From Lathyrus oleraceus (taxonomy: Eukaryota; Streptophyta; Magnoliopsida; Fabales; Fabaceae), in the NCBI RefSeq assembly GCF_024323335.1, contig NC_066581.1, forward strand, positions 299,048,536-299,112,535: a stretch of DNA of 64,000 bases. Reading direction: 5' to 3'. The notes below the pieces were generated by a model. The model did no database searches and was not told the DNA's origin. It saw nothing but the letters and a program-made list of their open reading frames with translations. How positions within the stretch are numbered: position 1 is the first letter of the stretch; every line of letters begins with the position of its first letter. Shown one piece after another: positions 47,710 to 60,941 of this stretch. The position numbers and the translations under genes are program-made.

Positions 47710-50700
47710 ATGCACGTCACCGGATTCTATTGATAACGGTTCTGCCATAACTTGCTTCGACTTTGAAAATCTGATCTTTCAAGCTGAAGAAGAGGGTCAT
47801 GAAGGCTGTGAACTCCCTGAAGAACTTGCCAGGCTATTAAAACAGGAGGAAAGGGTCATTCAACCGCATCAAGAGTCTACTGAAGTGATTAATCTCGGCA
47901 TCAAGGACGCCAAGAGAGAAATCAAGATATGGGCTGCTTTGGAAGACGATGTGAAGAAGGGGTTGATCGAACTACTGCAAGAGTATGTTGACGTCTTCGC
48001 TTGGTCTTATCAGGACATGCCAGGGCTTGACACAGACATTGTGGTGCACCGTTTGCCTCTCAAAGAGGATTGTCCTCTGGTCAAGCAGAAGCTCAGAAGA
48101 ACAAGACCAGAGATGGCTGTCAAGATAAAAGAAGAAGTGCAAAAGCAGTTGGATGCAGGGTTTCTAGCAGTTACCAATTATTCGCCATGGGTTGCAAACA
48201 TCGTTCCCGTACCTAAGAAGGATGGAAAGGTACGGATGTGTGTCGACTACCGGGATCTGAACAGAGCTAGCCCTAAAGATGATTTCCCATTACCTCACAT
48301 TGATGTTTTGGTGGATAACACGGCTCAGTTCTCGGTATTCTCCTTCATGGATGGCTTTTCTGGCTATAATCAAATCAAGATGGCACCAGAAGACATGGAG
48401 AAGACAACTTTCATAACCCCATGGGGCACCTTCTGCTACAAGGTGATGCCGTTTGGTCTAAAAAACGCTGGGGCTACATATCAACGAGCTATGGTAACTC
48501 TTTTCCATGATATGATTCATCATGAAATCGAGGTTTATGTTGACGATATGATCGCCAAATCTCAGACAGAAGAAGAACATTTGGTGAATCTGCGGAAACT
48601 GTTTGAGCGTTTGAGGAAATTCAAGCTGAGGCTTAATCCGAGCAAGTGTACTTTCGGGGTGAGATCTGGAAAGCTGTTGGGCTTTATTGTTAGTGGAAAA
48701 GGGATTGAGGTGGATCCTTACAAAGTAAAAGCGATACAAGAGATGCCTGAGCCGAGAACAGAAAAACAAGTTCGTGGTTTCTTAGGGAGGTTGAACTACA
48801 TTGCAAGGTTCATCTCTCACCTAACAGCCACGTGTGAGCCAATTTTCAAATTGCTAAGAAAAGATCAGGCTATCAGGTGGAATGATGATTGTCAAAAGGC
48901 TCTCGAGAAGATAAAGGAGTATTTGTAGAATCCTCTTATCCTTATGCCTCCGGTCCCGGGGAGACCGTTGATTATGTACTTGACAGTACTTGATAATTCC
49001 ATGGGTTGTGTTCTCGGTCAACACGACGAGACAGGTAGGAAAGAGCATGCCATCTACTACCTGAGTAAGAAATTCACAGTCTGCGAGTCGAGATACTCAA
49101 TGCTTGAAAAGACATGTTGCGCACTTGCATGGGCCGCTAAGCGATTGAGACAATATATGTTGACTCATACAATCTTACTGATCTCCAAGATGGATCCAGT
49201 CAAGTACATATTTGAGAAACCAGCTCTCACCAGAAGGGTTGCTCGTTGGCAAATGGTACTGACAGAGTATGACATCCAGTATACATCCCAGAAAGCCATC
49301 AAGGGGAGTATTCTGTCAGACTATCTTGCTCAGCAGCCGATTGAAGACTATGAGCCAATGAAGTTTGATTTTCCAGACGAAGACATCATGTTCCTCAAGA
49401 TGAAAGACTGTGAAGAGCCAGTTGTTGAGGAGGGACCTGATCCAGACGAAAAATGGACTTTAACGTTTGATGGGGTCGTCAATGCCAAAGGAAGTGGAAT
49501 TGGTGCTATCCTTACCACTCTGAAAGGTGCCCACATGCCTTTCACCGCTCGTCTGACTTTCGAGTGCACCAATAATGAAGTTGAGTATGAAGCATGTATC
49601 TTGGGTATTAAGCAAGCCATTGAGTTGAGAATCAAGACTCTGGACATCTTCGGAGATTCAGCTCTGGTGATCAATCAAGTGAATGGTGACTGGAATACTC
49701 TTCAGCCTACTCTGGTCCCCTACAGAGATTACACGAGAAGACTGTTGACTTTCTTCACAACAGTAAAGTTGTATCATATACCTCGTGATGAAAACCAGAT
49801 GGCAGATGCTCTTGCCACTTTATCCTCCATGATAAAGGTGATTCGGTGGAACAATACTCCCAAGATCGATGTGATGCGCCTCGATAGGGCCGCGTATGTA
49901 TTTGCTGCTGAACTGGTAGTTGATGACAAGCCCTGGTACCACGACGTCAAATGCTTTCTGAAGAATCAAGAGTACCCTGTAGGGGCATCCAACAATGACA
50001 GAAAGACTTTGAGAAGATTGGCAAGCAGTTTCTTCTTGAACAAAGACGACGTGATGTATAAGAGGAACTTTGACATGGTCTTGCTCAGATGCGTGGATAG
50101 ACACGAAGCAGACATGTTAATGCAGGAAGTTCATGAAGGCTCCTTCGGTACTCATGCCGGCGGACATGCAATGGATAAGAAATTGTTGAGAGCGGGTTAT
50201 TACTGGATGACCATGGAATCTGATTGTTTCAAATATGCTCGGAAGTGTTATAAATGCCAAATTTATGCTGATAAGGTGCATGTGCCGCCAAATCCTCTGA
50301 ATGTGATGTCTTCGCCGTGGTCGTTTGCTATGTGGGGCATTGCTATGATTTGAAAGATTGAGCCGACTGCTTCCAATGGGCATCGCTTCATCCTTGTTGC
50401 CATCGACTATTTCACCAAGTGGGTCGAAGCAGCGTCATTTGCGAAGGTCACCAGACATGTGGTTGCCCGATTCATTAAGAAAGAAATCATTTGTCGTTAT
50501 GGGATTCCCGAAAGAATCATTACTGATAATGGTTCTAATCTCAATAACAAAATGATGAAGGAGTTGTGCCAGAACTTCAACATTCAGCATCACAATTCTT
50601 CCCCTTATTGTCCTAAGATGAACGGTGATGTTGAGGCAGCAAATAAGAACATAAAGAAGATTGTGCAGAAGATGGTCGTTACGTACAGAGATTGGCATGA

Positions 50701-51184
50701 GATGCTACCCTTCTCCTTGCATGGGTACCGTACTTCAGTACGTACGTCGACCGGGGCAACCCCTTACTCCCTTGTGTATGGTATGGAAGCAGTCCTACCT
50801 GTTGAAGTGGAGATTCCTTCTCTAAGAGTCCTGTTGGATGTCAAGTTAGATGAAGTTGAATGGATTCGAACAAGGTTCAATGAGTTGAGTCTTATCAAAG
50901 AGAAACGAATGACAGCCATTTGTCATGGGCAGTTGTATCAGAGTCGGATGAAGAGAGCCTTTGATCAGAAAGTGCATCCTCGGTATTTCCAAGTCGGAGA
51001 TTTAGTGTTGAAAAGGATCCTTCCTCCTCAGACAGATAACAGGGGCAAGTGGACTCCTAACTACGAGGGACCATATATTGTCACCAAGATTTTTGATGGT
51101 GGAGCCTTAATGCTTGCAACTATGGATGGTGAAGACTTCACTTCCCCTGTGAACTCAGACGCAGTTAAAAAATACTTCGCATAA
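47710..51184 (+). pseudogene. Pol of E: RT, two RNase H domains, integrase; two stops and a lost catalytic residue
   Basis: RT with Y-V-D-D near 48537, gypsy-type RNase H, then a second RNase H (F-D-G, E-Y-E-A, G-D-S-A, M-A-D-A-L-A) and integrase. TAG at 48926-48928 splits RT from the first RNase H. In integrase, the first Asp of the DDE triad is Ala (G-I-A-M-I, where B has G-I-D-M-I), and TGA follows at 50351. The remaining D and E (T-D-N-G-S, D-V-E-A-A-N) are kept. All parts are in one frame to TAA at 51182-51184, the C-terminus matching B (V-K-K-Y-F-A). It is about as long as B's pol. Confidence 0.92.
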
Positions 51185-52411
51185 AACATACCTGCTGGAC
51201 AATAAAAAGAATAGTACAGGCAAAAATGGGCATCCCGGAGAACCAAGAAAATGAAAAAAAGGGGTTCGGGCAAAAGTTAGGGATTAAAAATGAAAAGATT
51301 GTACACCCGGTAAGTTGAAAACCTGAAAAGGCAACTTAGGCAAAAATGGGTATCCCGGTGGATTGAAAACCCGAAAGGGCGATCCAGGCAAAAGTTAGAG
51401 ATTAAGCGAATGGCTGTGTTCTGAGTAGTTCTGAATCTCATCTCGTGTCGATAACTGGAAACTTTCAAAGGATAGGAAACAATCCAATCACCCTTTTCAG
51501 AAAGCCGATCATCTGGAGGATCTTGAAGATGAGCGAGTCATAGCGGAATTGGAACCCGAATGAAATCCATTTCACATTGCCATTAGATTAATTTCTATTT
51601 TTATCTTTTGTGCGATTACCTCTTTCCAGGGATTGCTTCCTGATGTAAATGCCTATTCAGAGGCCATTCAATTAATGAAATCATGTTATTCATAATATCT
51701 CTATGTTCATTTTCATTTTACTATTTTGTTTGCAAAAATGACGTCTGGATTTTTGATAAACATTGCATCATGAAACATAAGAGCTTTACAGGTACATGCT
51801 CAATAAACATTTAAAATTGCTGTAAATTCTAAGTGTATTGGATCGTCTATTCAGAACAGGTACACTCGGGGCATTTCCTTAAGGTTCCCAGCGGACGATC
51901 GCGACTGTTTTGCTTCAACAGTTGGTACTTGATATCCTATCCCTGCAGAGCTGGTCCAAGCATTGGATTCTTCAATCCCCAACAGGTTCTCACTATTGTA
52001 CCCCCCAAGCATGTGTTTCAGATTATACACTCCCCAATAGAGTTGACAGTGCCAGACTGTATATCCCAAAGGGAGTTGACAGTGCCAGACTGTATCTTCC
52101 CAGCAGAAGCGGCGGCTCCTCAGAGTTCGATGCCAGAACGATGACCTCGACGCCAGACCCACTGTCTCTTTACTTGAAGTAGAATATCGGTACCGTATCG
52201 GTGTTTGCTGCCCCTGCTGAGTCGTTTCTCTCGCAGATTATGGTTGCCAGAACCACTGTCGCTTTCCTCAGCAACAGGCTTTCAGTGCCACTCTCTCCCC
52301 AGTCAGAGTCTCGGTATTTTGTTATTGCCAGAACACTGCGTGGACGGTCATTTCCCCACAGAGTTCATTGTGTTGTGCATCTCCAACAGCAGTGCCAGGG
52401 TCCAAGAGATT
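51185..52411 (+). other. 3' UTR of E before the F insertion
   Basis: Non-coding. It has the two conserved blocks seen after pol in B (51222-51282 and 51300-51405). At 52037-52105 a 30-bp unit with GAGTTGACAGTGCCAGACTG is repeated twice. Further GTGCCAGA and TGCCAGAAC phrases recur to 52400, a degenerate repeat zone. Confidence 0.65.
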
Positions 52412-52416
52412 GTAAT

Positions 52417-54408
52417 TGTAACACCCTTCTAAAATACCCCAAAAATTTATTAAAATAATAAACATATAATCAGAGTAATAGTGCACCAAGGGTGTCACAC
52501 AAACATTCCACACCATTTAAACAATATAACAATCATGCTCTTTTATTTAATATAAATATAAAGTATTTGCACAATTACGCAGCGGATAGAGATCAACTCA
52601 ATCATGCAAAACATGTAACATCACATGTAATTTAGTTCAACAACAACAACAATAATAATCAAAGTGTTCCCGCCCGATGTTACATCTATCAGAGCATGAC
52701 CCACTAGGGAGACTACACTAGACTCAGACTACACTAGACTCCAAGCATTTGCTTCTACTCCACTCATTTCTCGTTACCTGAAAAATAGTTGTAAGGGTGA
52801 GTTCCTCAATCAATATAATAAGCATTATAAAACAACATGTAATGCCAAGTAATTAACACATCAATCACCCTAATTGCAATACACATTCAGTAATAGCTCA
52901 TTGGCTTAAACATCATTCTCAACGTCAATATACAATACCAGTATAATCTCAAATCATACTTAACAACAACACAACACACGTATAATATTGGAACACATCC
53001 ATTCATATTATACGCCATACATATTTTTATGCAATGAGACTCTACACATGCGGTACCGACTATCCTTGAACATATAGTTCAAGCTCACCGATCCCTCCGG
53101 ATACGGCTACTAAGCTCACTAGTCCCACTCATTGAGATCTAATGACTCACTCACTAATTCCTCACCATGGGAATTAGCTACAGCCCCAAAGGCTAGACTA
53201 TGCAAGCTAATCATCTAGCATGCAAACATCAACAACAATTCACAACGATTCACTCACCAATTCCTCACAATGGGAATTAGCTACAGCCCCACAGGCTATG
53301 CCATGCACACTAATCATCTAGCAATGCAGCATCAACAACAACTCACAATGGACATATGCTCACACTTTAAGCCATACGACAGTCCATTCACAAATACATG
53401 CATAAAATATACATTCACAACATTTTGCATATCATCATACATCATCAATACATGTATCAACACATCATCAACACATATATAAAACACTTCCTCAACACAT
53501 GTATGAAACACCTCAGCCACACATGTATAAACACTTCTTCTGCCTTGCTCGCTAGGCGAGGCAATGGCGAAGCTCTGGTTCGCTAGGCGAGCTCAAGGCG
53601 AACAGCTCCAGGAAATTGGTAAATTAATTCGCTAGGCGAGCTCAAGGCGAAGGTAATAGCGAACTCATTCTGTTTTGGTGAAAAACACAGCTAGCACTCA
53701 CTCGCTAGGCGAAGCTCCAGCGAGTCCACAGCGAACATTACAGTAGCAAAACCTCTCAATCTCGCTGGGGCGAGGTTGAGGCGCGTTCCTTCGCTAGGCG
53801 AAGGTTATGTTCGCTAGGCGAACATGACAGTTCACCAGACGCGTTTTCTTTGGGCAGGGATCTCCTGTGCCCATTCCAGACCCTTCCCACTCAAACTTAC
53901 TCGTCGCCATTCATCACCAATTTATCGGTTTGATTACACACACAATTATCAATTTGATTACGGTTTTCACTCAACCTATTCATCACAAATTTTCAGCATT
54001 CCAAATCCCAATTAGGGTCAAATTAACGGCTTATCACTACCCATGACATATTATCCCAAAATACCCATTAATCGACGATAAACCCCCCTTACCTTAACAA
54101 TCCGGCGAATCTTTGAGCTTCAAGCCTTTCCGTTCTTCAACCTTTGCTCTTCAGCTCCTTTCTCCTCTTCTCTGCCCTTTTCCTTTTTCACGATTTCTCT
54201 GTTTTCACGTGAAAATGTTTTTACTCCCAATGGGACTTTTTCCTTAATTCCAACTTATATATATTTTCCAAATAATAATTATTATTCCAAAATAATAATA
54301 ATTCAAAAAAATAATAATAATAATAAAATTTCCAATTATTTAATTAAATTAATAATTAAATTATTAACTCAATTCAAATAATTATTTTATTATTATCGGG
54401 GTGTTACA
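52417..54408 (-). repeat. 3' LTR of element F
   Basis: Begins TGTAACACC and ends GTGTTACA on the plus strand, so the ends themselves are an inverted repeat. A roughly 105-bp stretch is duplicated in tandem (about 53147 and 53251). At 53548-53823 are copies of TTCGCTAGGCGAA or CTCGCTAGGCGAG. An AT-rich AATAAT block lies at 54270-54395. The small open frames have no domain. Confidence 0.93.
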
Positions 54409-54421
54409 ACTCTCCCCCACT
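54409..54421 (-). promoter_or_regulatory. Polypurine tract of F
   Basis: Minus strand AGTGGGGGAGAGT, directly before the 3' LTR in F's sense. Confidence 0.85.
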
Positions 54422-54450
54422 AAAAGAGTTTTCGTCCTCGAAAACATACC

Positions 54451-57400
54451 TCAAGCGAACAACTCTGGATAAGATTCCTTCATCTTACTCTCCAGTTCCC
54501 AAGTCACGTTGCCACCTGCTGCCCCCCCCCCCCCCAAGCTACCTTCACCAAGGCAATCTCTTTACCCCGCAACTGCTTCAACTCTCGATCCTCGATCCTC
54601 ATAGGTGATGTTTCAACAGTCAGGTTATCTCTCACTTGTACATCATCTATTTGGACTACATGCGACGGATCATGAATGTACCTCCTCAACTGAGACACAT
54701 GAAAAACCTCATGCAAATTTGCAAGCGACGGCGGTAAAGCGACACGATAGGCTACCTCCCCTATCCTCTCCAAAATCTGATAAGGGCCAATAAATCGCGG
54801 TGTCAACTTCTTCGACTTCAAAGCTCGACCAACACCAGTTATCGGAGTGACACGAAGAAACACATGATCTCCCTCTTGGAACTCAAGTGACTTCCTCCTC
54901 TTATCATGATAACTCTTCTGACGACTCTGAGCAATTCTCATCTTCTCCTGAATCATCTTAATCTTTTCCGTAGTTTGTTGAACAATCTCCGGTCCAACCA
55001 CAGCACTCTCACCGGACTCATACCAACATAACGGTGTCCGACATCTCCTACCATACAAAGCTTCAAACGGTGCCATACCAATGCTCGAATGAAAACTATT
55101 GTTGTAGGTAAACTCAATCAAAGGCAAATAACAATCCCAAGCGCCTCCTTTTTCCAAAACACAAGCCCTCAAAAGGTCCTCCAGTGACTGAATCGTCCTC
55201 TCAGTCTGACCATCAGTCTGCGGATGATATGCAGAACTCAATCTCAGTTTAGTTCCCAAAGCTCTCTGCAAACCTTCCCAGAACTTCGATGTAAATCTAG
55301 GATCTCTGTCCGAAACAATACTAGACGGAATACCATGCAAGCTTACAATCTTCTCAATATACAACTCGGCTAATCTCTCTAACGGATAATCCATTCTGAT
55401 CGGAATGAAATGAGCCGATTTTGTCAACCTGTCAACAATCACCCAAATGGCTTCAAAATTCCTACTTGTCCTCGGTAAACCCGAAACAAAATCCATACTG
55501 ATACTATCCCACTTCCACTCTGGAATAGCCAACGGTTGCATTAGTCCAGACGGCTTCTGATGCTCAATCTTTGACTTCTGACAAGTCAAACAAGAATAAA
55601 CAAAACTCGCAATTTCTCTTTTCATTCCCGGCCACCAAAATAACTTCTTCAAATCATGATACATCTTCGTAGCTCCAGGATGAATACTTAAGCCACTACG
55701 ATGTCCCTCCTCAAGAATACTCTTCTTAAGCTCAATAACATTCGGAATACACACCCGACTACCAAATTTCAAAACACCATTCTCATCAACTCTGAATTCA
55801 CCACCTCGACCTTGATTCACTAAAGTCAACTTATCAACCAAATGCATATCGGATTTCTGACCCTCTCTGATCTCCTCCAGAATACCACTCGTTAACTTCA
55901 ACATTCCCAATTTAACACTGTTGTGAGTACTCTCACACACCAAACTCAAGTCTCTAAACTGCTCAATTAAATCCAATTCCTTAACCATTAACATAGACAT
56001 ATGTAATGATTTCCGACTCAGCGCATCAGCCACCACGTTTGCTTTACCCGGATGGTAATTCAAACCAAAGTCATAATCCTTCAGAAACTCTAACCATCTC
56101 CTCTGTCTCATATTCAGCTCTTTCTGATCAAACAAATACTTTAAACTCTTATGGTTACTGAAAACCTCAAATCTTGATCCATACAAGTAATGCCTCCACA
56201 ACTTCAAAACAAACACTACAGCTGCCAACTCTAAATCGTGCGTCGGATAGTTCCTTTCATGAACCCTCAGCTGTCTCGAAGCATAAGCTATAACCTGCTT
56301 ATTCTGCATCAACACCCACCCAAACCCAACAATGAAGCATCACAGTAAACTTCAAATGGTTCCGACGAACTCGGTAACGTCAAAATAGGAGCAGTAGTCA
56401 ACCTTCTCTTTAACTCTTGGAAACCTTCTTCACATTTTGAGTCCCAAACAAACGCTTGCCCCTTTCTAGTCAACATCGTCAACGGTAACGCCAACTTAGA
56501 AAATCCCTCAATGAACTTCCTATAATAACCAGCCAAACCAAGGAAACTTCGAATTTCAGCAACCGACTTCGGAGCTTCCCACTTAGACACCGCCTCTATC
56601 TTAGAAGGATCAACAGCAACACCACCTCTTGAAATCACATGCCCAAGAAAACTAACCTCTTCTAACCAAAATTCACATTTAGAGAGTTTAGCAAATAACT
56701 TCTTTTCTCGTAGAACTTCTAAAACCACTCTCAAATGCTCAGCATGCTCTTCTTCAGATTTCGAATACACCAAAATGTCATCAATAAACACCACAACAAA
56801 CTGGTCTAGGTACGGATGGAAAATCCTATTCATATACTCCATGAATACTCCAGGCGCATTAGTCACACCAAAAGGCATTACAGAATACTCATAATGTCCA
56901 TACCTTGTTCTGAAAGCAGTCTTCTGAATATCCTCAGTTTTCACACGTATCTGATGATACCCAGATCTCAAATCTATCTTGCTGAACACACTCGCACCAA
57001 CCAACTGATCCATCAAATCATCAATCCTCGGCAAAGGATACCGATTCTTGATCGTCACTTTATTCAGTTGCCTGTAGTCCACACACAACCTCATAGTACC
57101 TTCTTTCTTCTTAACCAACAACACTGGTGCACCCCACGGTGACACACTCGGACGAATAAACTTCTTATCCAACAGATCTTCCAACTGACTCTTCAATTCA
57201 GTTAACTCAACAGCAGACATACGGTACGGAGCCATCGATATCGGTCTAGTACCAGGTACCAATTCAATCGAGAACTCAACTTCACGCTCTGGCGGTAACT
57301 CATTCACTTCTTCCGGAAACACATCAGGAAAGTCACACACCACTGCTAGATCACGAATCACCAGTTTATCTTTAGCCTCTAAAGTTGCCAACAGCATAAA

Positions 57401-58825
57401 CAACTCTGCCCCATCTGCCACTTCTTCATTCACCTGCCTGGCTGATAGAAACAGACTCTGCCCTTCCTCAATCTCAGGAAATATCACCGTCTTATCAAAA
57501 CAGTTGATATAAACTCGGTTAAACACCAACCAGTTCATACCCAAGATAACGTCAATCTGCACTAATGGAAGACACACAAGGTCTATCCCAAAATCTCTAC
57601 CAAAAATATTCAAAGGACAACTCAAACAAACCGAAGTAGTAGTCACTGAACCCTTTGCAGGAGTATCAATCACCATACTTCCACGCATCTCAGATATCTC
57701 TAATTTAAGCTTCACAGCACAATCCCCAGATATAAAAGAATGAGTAGCACCTGTGTCAATAATAGCTATAAGAGGAAAGCCATTAATATAACACGTACCT
57801 CTGATCAAACGATCATCTGCAGAAGTCTCAGAACCTGATAGAGCAAAAACCTTGCCTCCTGACTGATTCTCCTTCTTCGGCTTAGGACACTGGGGACTGA
57901 TATGACCCAACTCCCCACAGTTGAAACAAGTTACAGTCTTCAATCGGCACTCTGCAGCCAAGTGACCACCTTTCCCACACTTGAAACACTTCATCTCAGC
58001 ACTGGTACACTCATGAACACGATGTCCAGCCCGACCACATCTATAACACTTAGCAGGAGCACTAGAGTCTCCCCCACTAGGCCTCTTCATCCCACTCTGC
58101 TTCTGAAAACCTTTGCCAGCTGCATACGGTTTTCCACGATCCATCTGATTCTTACCCTTCCTATCAACCCTCTGCTGATAGCTTTCTGCTCTAGCCTTGG
58201 AATCCTGTTCAAAAATTCTGCAACAGTCAACCAAGTCAGAAAACACCCTGATCCTCTGATATCCAATAGCTTGTTTGATCTCAGGACGCAACCCGTTCTC
58301 AAACTTCACACATTTCGAAAATTCTCCAGCGGCCTCATTATAGGGAGTATAGTACTTTGACAGCTCGGTGAACTTCGCAGCATACTCAGTAACCGACCTG
58401 TTACCCTGCTTCAATTCCAAAAACTCTATCTCTTTCTTTCCTCTGACATCTTCTGGAAAATACTTTCTCAGGAACCTTTCCCTGAACACAGCCCAAGTGA
58501 TCTCAGTATTCCCAGCAGATTCCAACTCAGTGCGGGTAGCAACCCACCAATCATCAGCTTCCTCTGACAGCATATGTGTACCGAACCTGACCTTCTGGTT
58601 ATCAGCACACTCAGTTACTCTGAAGATCCTCTCGATCTCCTTCAACCACTTCTGAGCACCATCTGGATCGTATGCTCCCTTGAACATTGGAGGATTGTTC
58701 TTCTGGAACTCACTCAGTTGACGAGCAACTCCCATTCCTACAACATTTGGATTCCCTCCAAGTACTCCAGCCAGCATACCCAGAGCCTCAGCAATCGCAG
58801 CATCGTCTCTGCCTCTTTCAGCCAT
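54451..58825 (-). pseudogene. Gag-Pol of F with chromodomain; two homopolymer frameshifts
   Basis: Start M-A-E-R-G at 58825; an in-frame ATG at 58924 would add 33 residues overlapping the PBS leader and is less likely. Order: Gag ([10 protein letters not shown] and W-W), three CCHC knuckles (C-Y-R-C, C-F-K-C, C-F-N-C), protease D-T-G-A, RT with F-I-D-D at 56777-56788, RNase H, integrase (H-H-C-C; M-D-F, S-D-R-D, T-E-R-T), C-terminal G-P-Y-Q-I-L-E-R and a chromodomain ending about 54451. A missing G near 56315 breaks RNase H at its start. A 14-base G run at 54521-54534 shifts the frame inside the chromodomain. The chromodomain probably guides insertion to certain chromatin, as known for chromoviruses. 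Confidence 0.93.
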
Positions 58826-58934
58826 CTCTATTCTGAAAACCCAACAAACTAAAACAATAAGTACTGATAGGGTTACACAACTCCTATCCCGTACAGGGAA
58901 AACAGAATAATTACGACTCGACACGACCGACTAT

Positions 58935-58946
58935 GCTCTGATACCA
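58935..58946 (-). promoter_or_regulatory. Primer binding site of F (initiator tRNA-Met)
   Basis: Minus strand TGGTATCAGAGC, four bases from the 5' LTR end. Confidence 0.93.
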
Positions 58947-58950
58947 CTAA

Positions 58951-60941
58951 TGTAACACCCTTCTAAAATACCCCAAAAATTTATTAAAATAATAAACATA
59001 TAATCAGAGTAATAGTGCACCAAGGGTGTCACACAAACATTCCACACCATTTAAACAATATAACAATCATGCTCTTTTATTTAATATAAATATAAAGTAT
59101 TTGCACAATTACGCAGCGGATAGAGATCAACTCAATCATGCAAAACATGTAACATCACATGTAATTTAGTTCAACAACAACAACAATAATAATCAAAATG
59201 TTCCCGCCCGATGTTACATCTATCAGAGCATGACCCACTAGGGAGACTACACTAGACTCAGACTACACTAGACTCCAAGCATTTGCTTCTACTCCACTCA
59301 TTTCTCGTTACCTGAAAAATAGTTGTAAGGGTGAGTTCCTCAATCAATATAATAAGCATTATAAAACAACATGTAATGCCAAGTAATTAACACATCAATC
59401 ACCCTAATTGCAATACACATTCAGTAATAGCTCATTGGCTTAAACATCATTCTCAACGTCAATATACAATACCAGTATAATCTCAAATCATACTTAACAA
59501 CAACACAACACACGTATAATATTGGAACACATCCATTCATATTATACGCCATACATATTTTTATGCAATGAGACTCTACACATGCGGTACCGACTATCCT
59601 TGAACATATAGTTCAAGCTCACCGATCCCTCCGGATACGGCTACTAAGCTCACTAGTCCCACTCATTGAGATCTAATGACTCACTCACTAATTCCTCACC
59701 ATGGGAATTAGCTACAGCCCCAAAGGCTAGACTATGCAAGCTAATCATCTAGCATGCAAACATCAACAACAATTCACAACGATTCACTCACCAATTCCTC
59801 ACAATGGGAATTAGCTACAGCCCCACAGGCTATGCCATGCACACTAATCATCTAGCAATGCAGCATCAACAACAACTCACAATGGACATATGCTCACACT
59901 TTAAGCCATACGACAGTCCATTCACAAATACATGCATAAAATATACATTCACAACATTTTGCATATCATCATACATCATCAATACATGTATCAACACATC
60001 ATCAACACATATATAAAACACTTCCTCAACACATGTATGAAACACCTCAGCCACACATGTATAAACACTTCTTCTGCCTTGCTCGCTAGGCGAGGCAGTG
60101 GCGAAGCTCTGGTTCGCTAGGCGAGCTCAAGGCGAACAGCTCCAGGAAATTGGTAAATTAATTCGCTAGGCGAGCTCAAGGCGAAGGTAATAGCGAACTC
60201 ATTCTGTTTTGGTGAAAAACACAGTTAGCACTCACTCGCTAGGCGAAGCTCCAGCGAGTCCACAGCGAACATTACAGTAGCAAAACCTCTCAATCTCGCT
60301 GGGGCGAGGTTGAGGCGCGTTCCTTCGCTAGGCGAAGGTTATGTTCGCTAGGCGAACATGACAGTTCACCAGACGCGTTTTTTTGGGCAGGGATCTCCTG
60401 TGCCCATTCCAGACCCTTCCCACTCAAACTTACTCGTCGCCATTCATCACCAATTTATCGGTTTGATTACACACACAATTATCAATTTGATTACGGTTTT
60501 CACTCAACCTATTCATCACAAATTTTCAGCATTCCAAATCCCAATTAGGGTCAAATTAACGGCTTATCACTACCCATGACATATTATCCCAAAATACCCA
60601 TTAATCGACGATAAACCCCCCTTACCTTAACAATCCGGCGAATCTTTGAGCTTCAAGCCTTTCCGTTCTTCAACCTTTGCTCTTCAGCTCCTTTCTCCTC
60701 TTCTCTGCCCTTTTCCTTTTTCACGATTTCTCTGTTTTCACGTGAAAATGTTTTTACTCCCAATGGGACTTTTTCCTTAATTCCAACTTATATATATTTT
60801 CCAAATAATAATTATTATTCCAAAATAATAATAATTCAAAAAAATAATAATAATAATAAAATTTCCAATTATTTAATTAAATTAATAATTAAATTATTAA
60901 CTCAATTCAAATAATTATTTTATTATTATCGGGGTGTTACA
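58951..60941 (-). repeat. 5' LTR of element F
   Basis: 1,991 bp, nearly identical to the left copy. A TATATATAAG (minus strand) at about 60788-60800 is a likely TATA box. The palindrome cluster is at 60082-60358. It ends at 60941, followed by TSD GTAAT. Confidence 0.93.

Larger units (their letters stand above)
52417..60941 (-). mobile_element. Element F: young chromodomain-type Ty3/gypsy element
   Basis: 8,525 bp, flanked by GTAAT at 52412-52416 and 60942-60946. It is in minus orientation: the PBS is next to the right LTR and the PPT next to the left. A single gag-pol frame runs leftward. The LTRs (1,992 and 1,991 bp) differ at only about five positions by eye, so insertion was recent. A triple zinc knuckle, DTG protease, FIDD RT, DDE integrase and chromodomain place it near the Tekay/Del chromoviruses. 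Confidence 0.94.

Noticed and set aside
53270..53586. Short frames repeated at 59804-60120
   Set aside because: LTR sequence of F on the strand opposite to its coding sense; low-complexity His/Ile/Thr-rich peptides.
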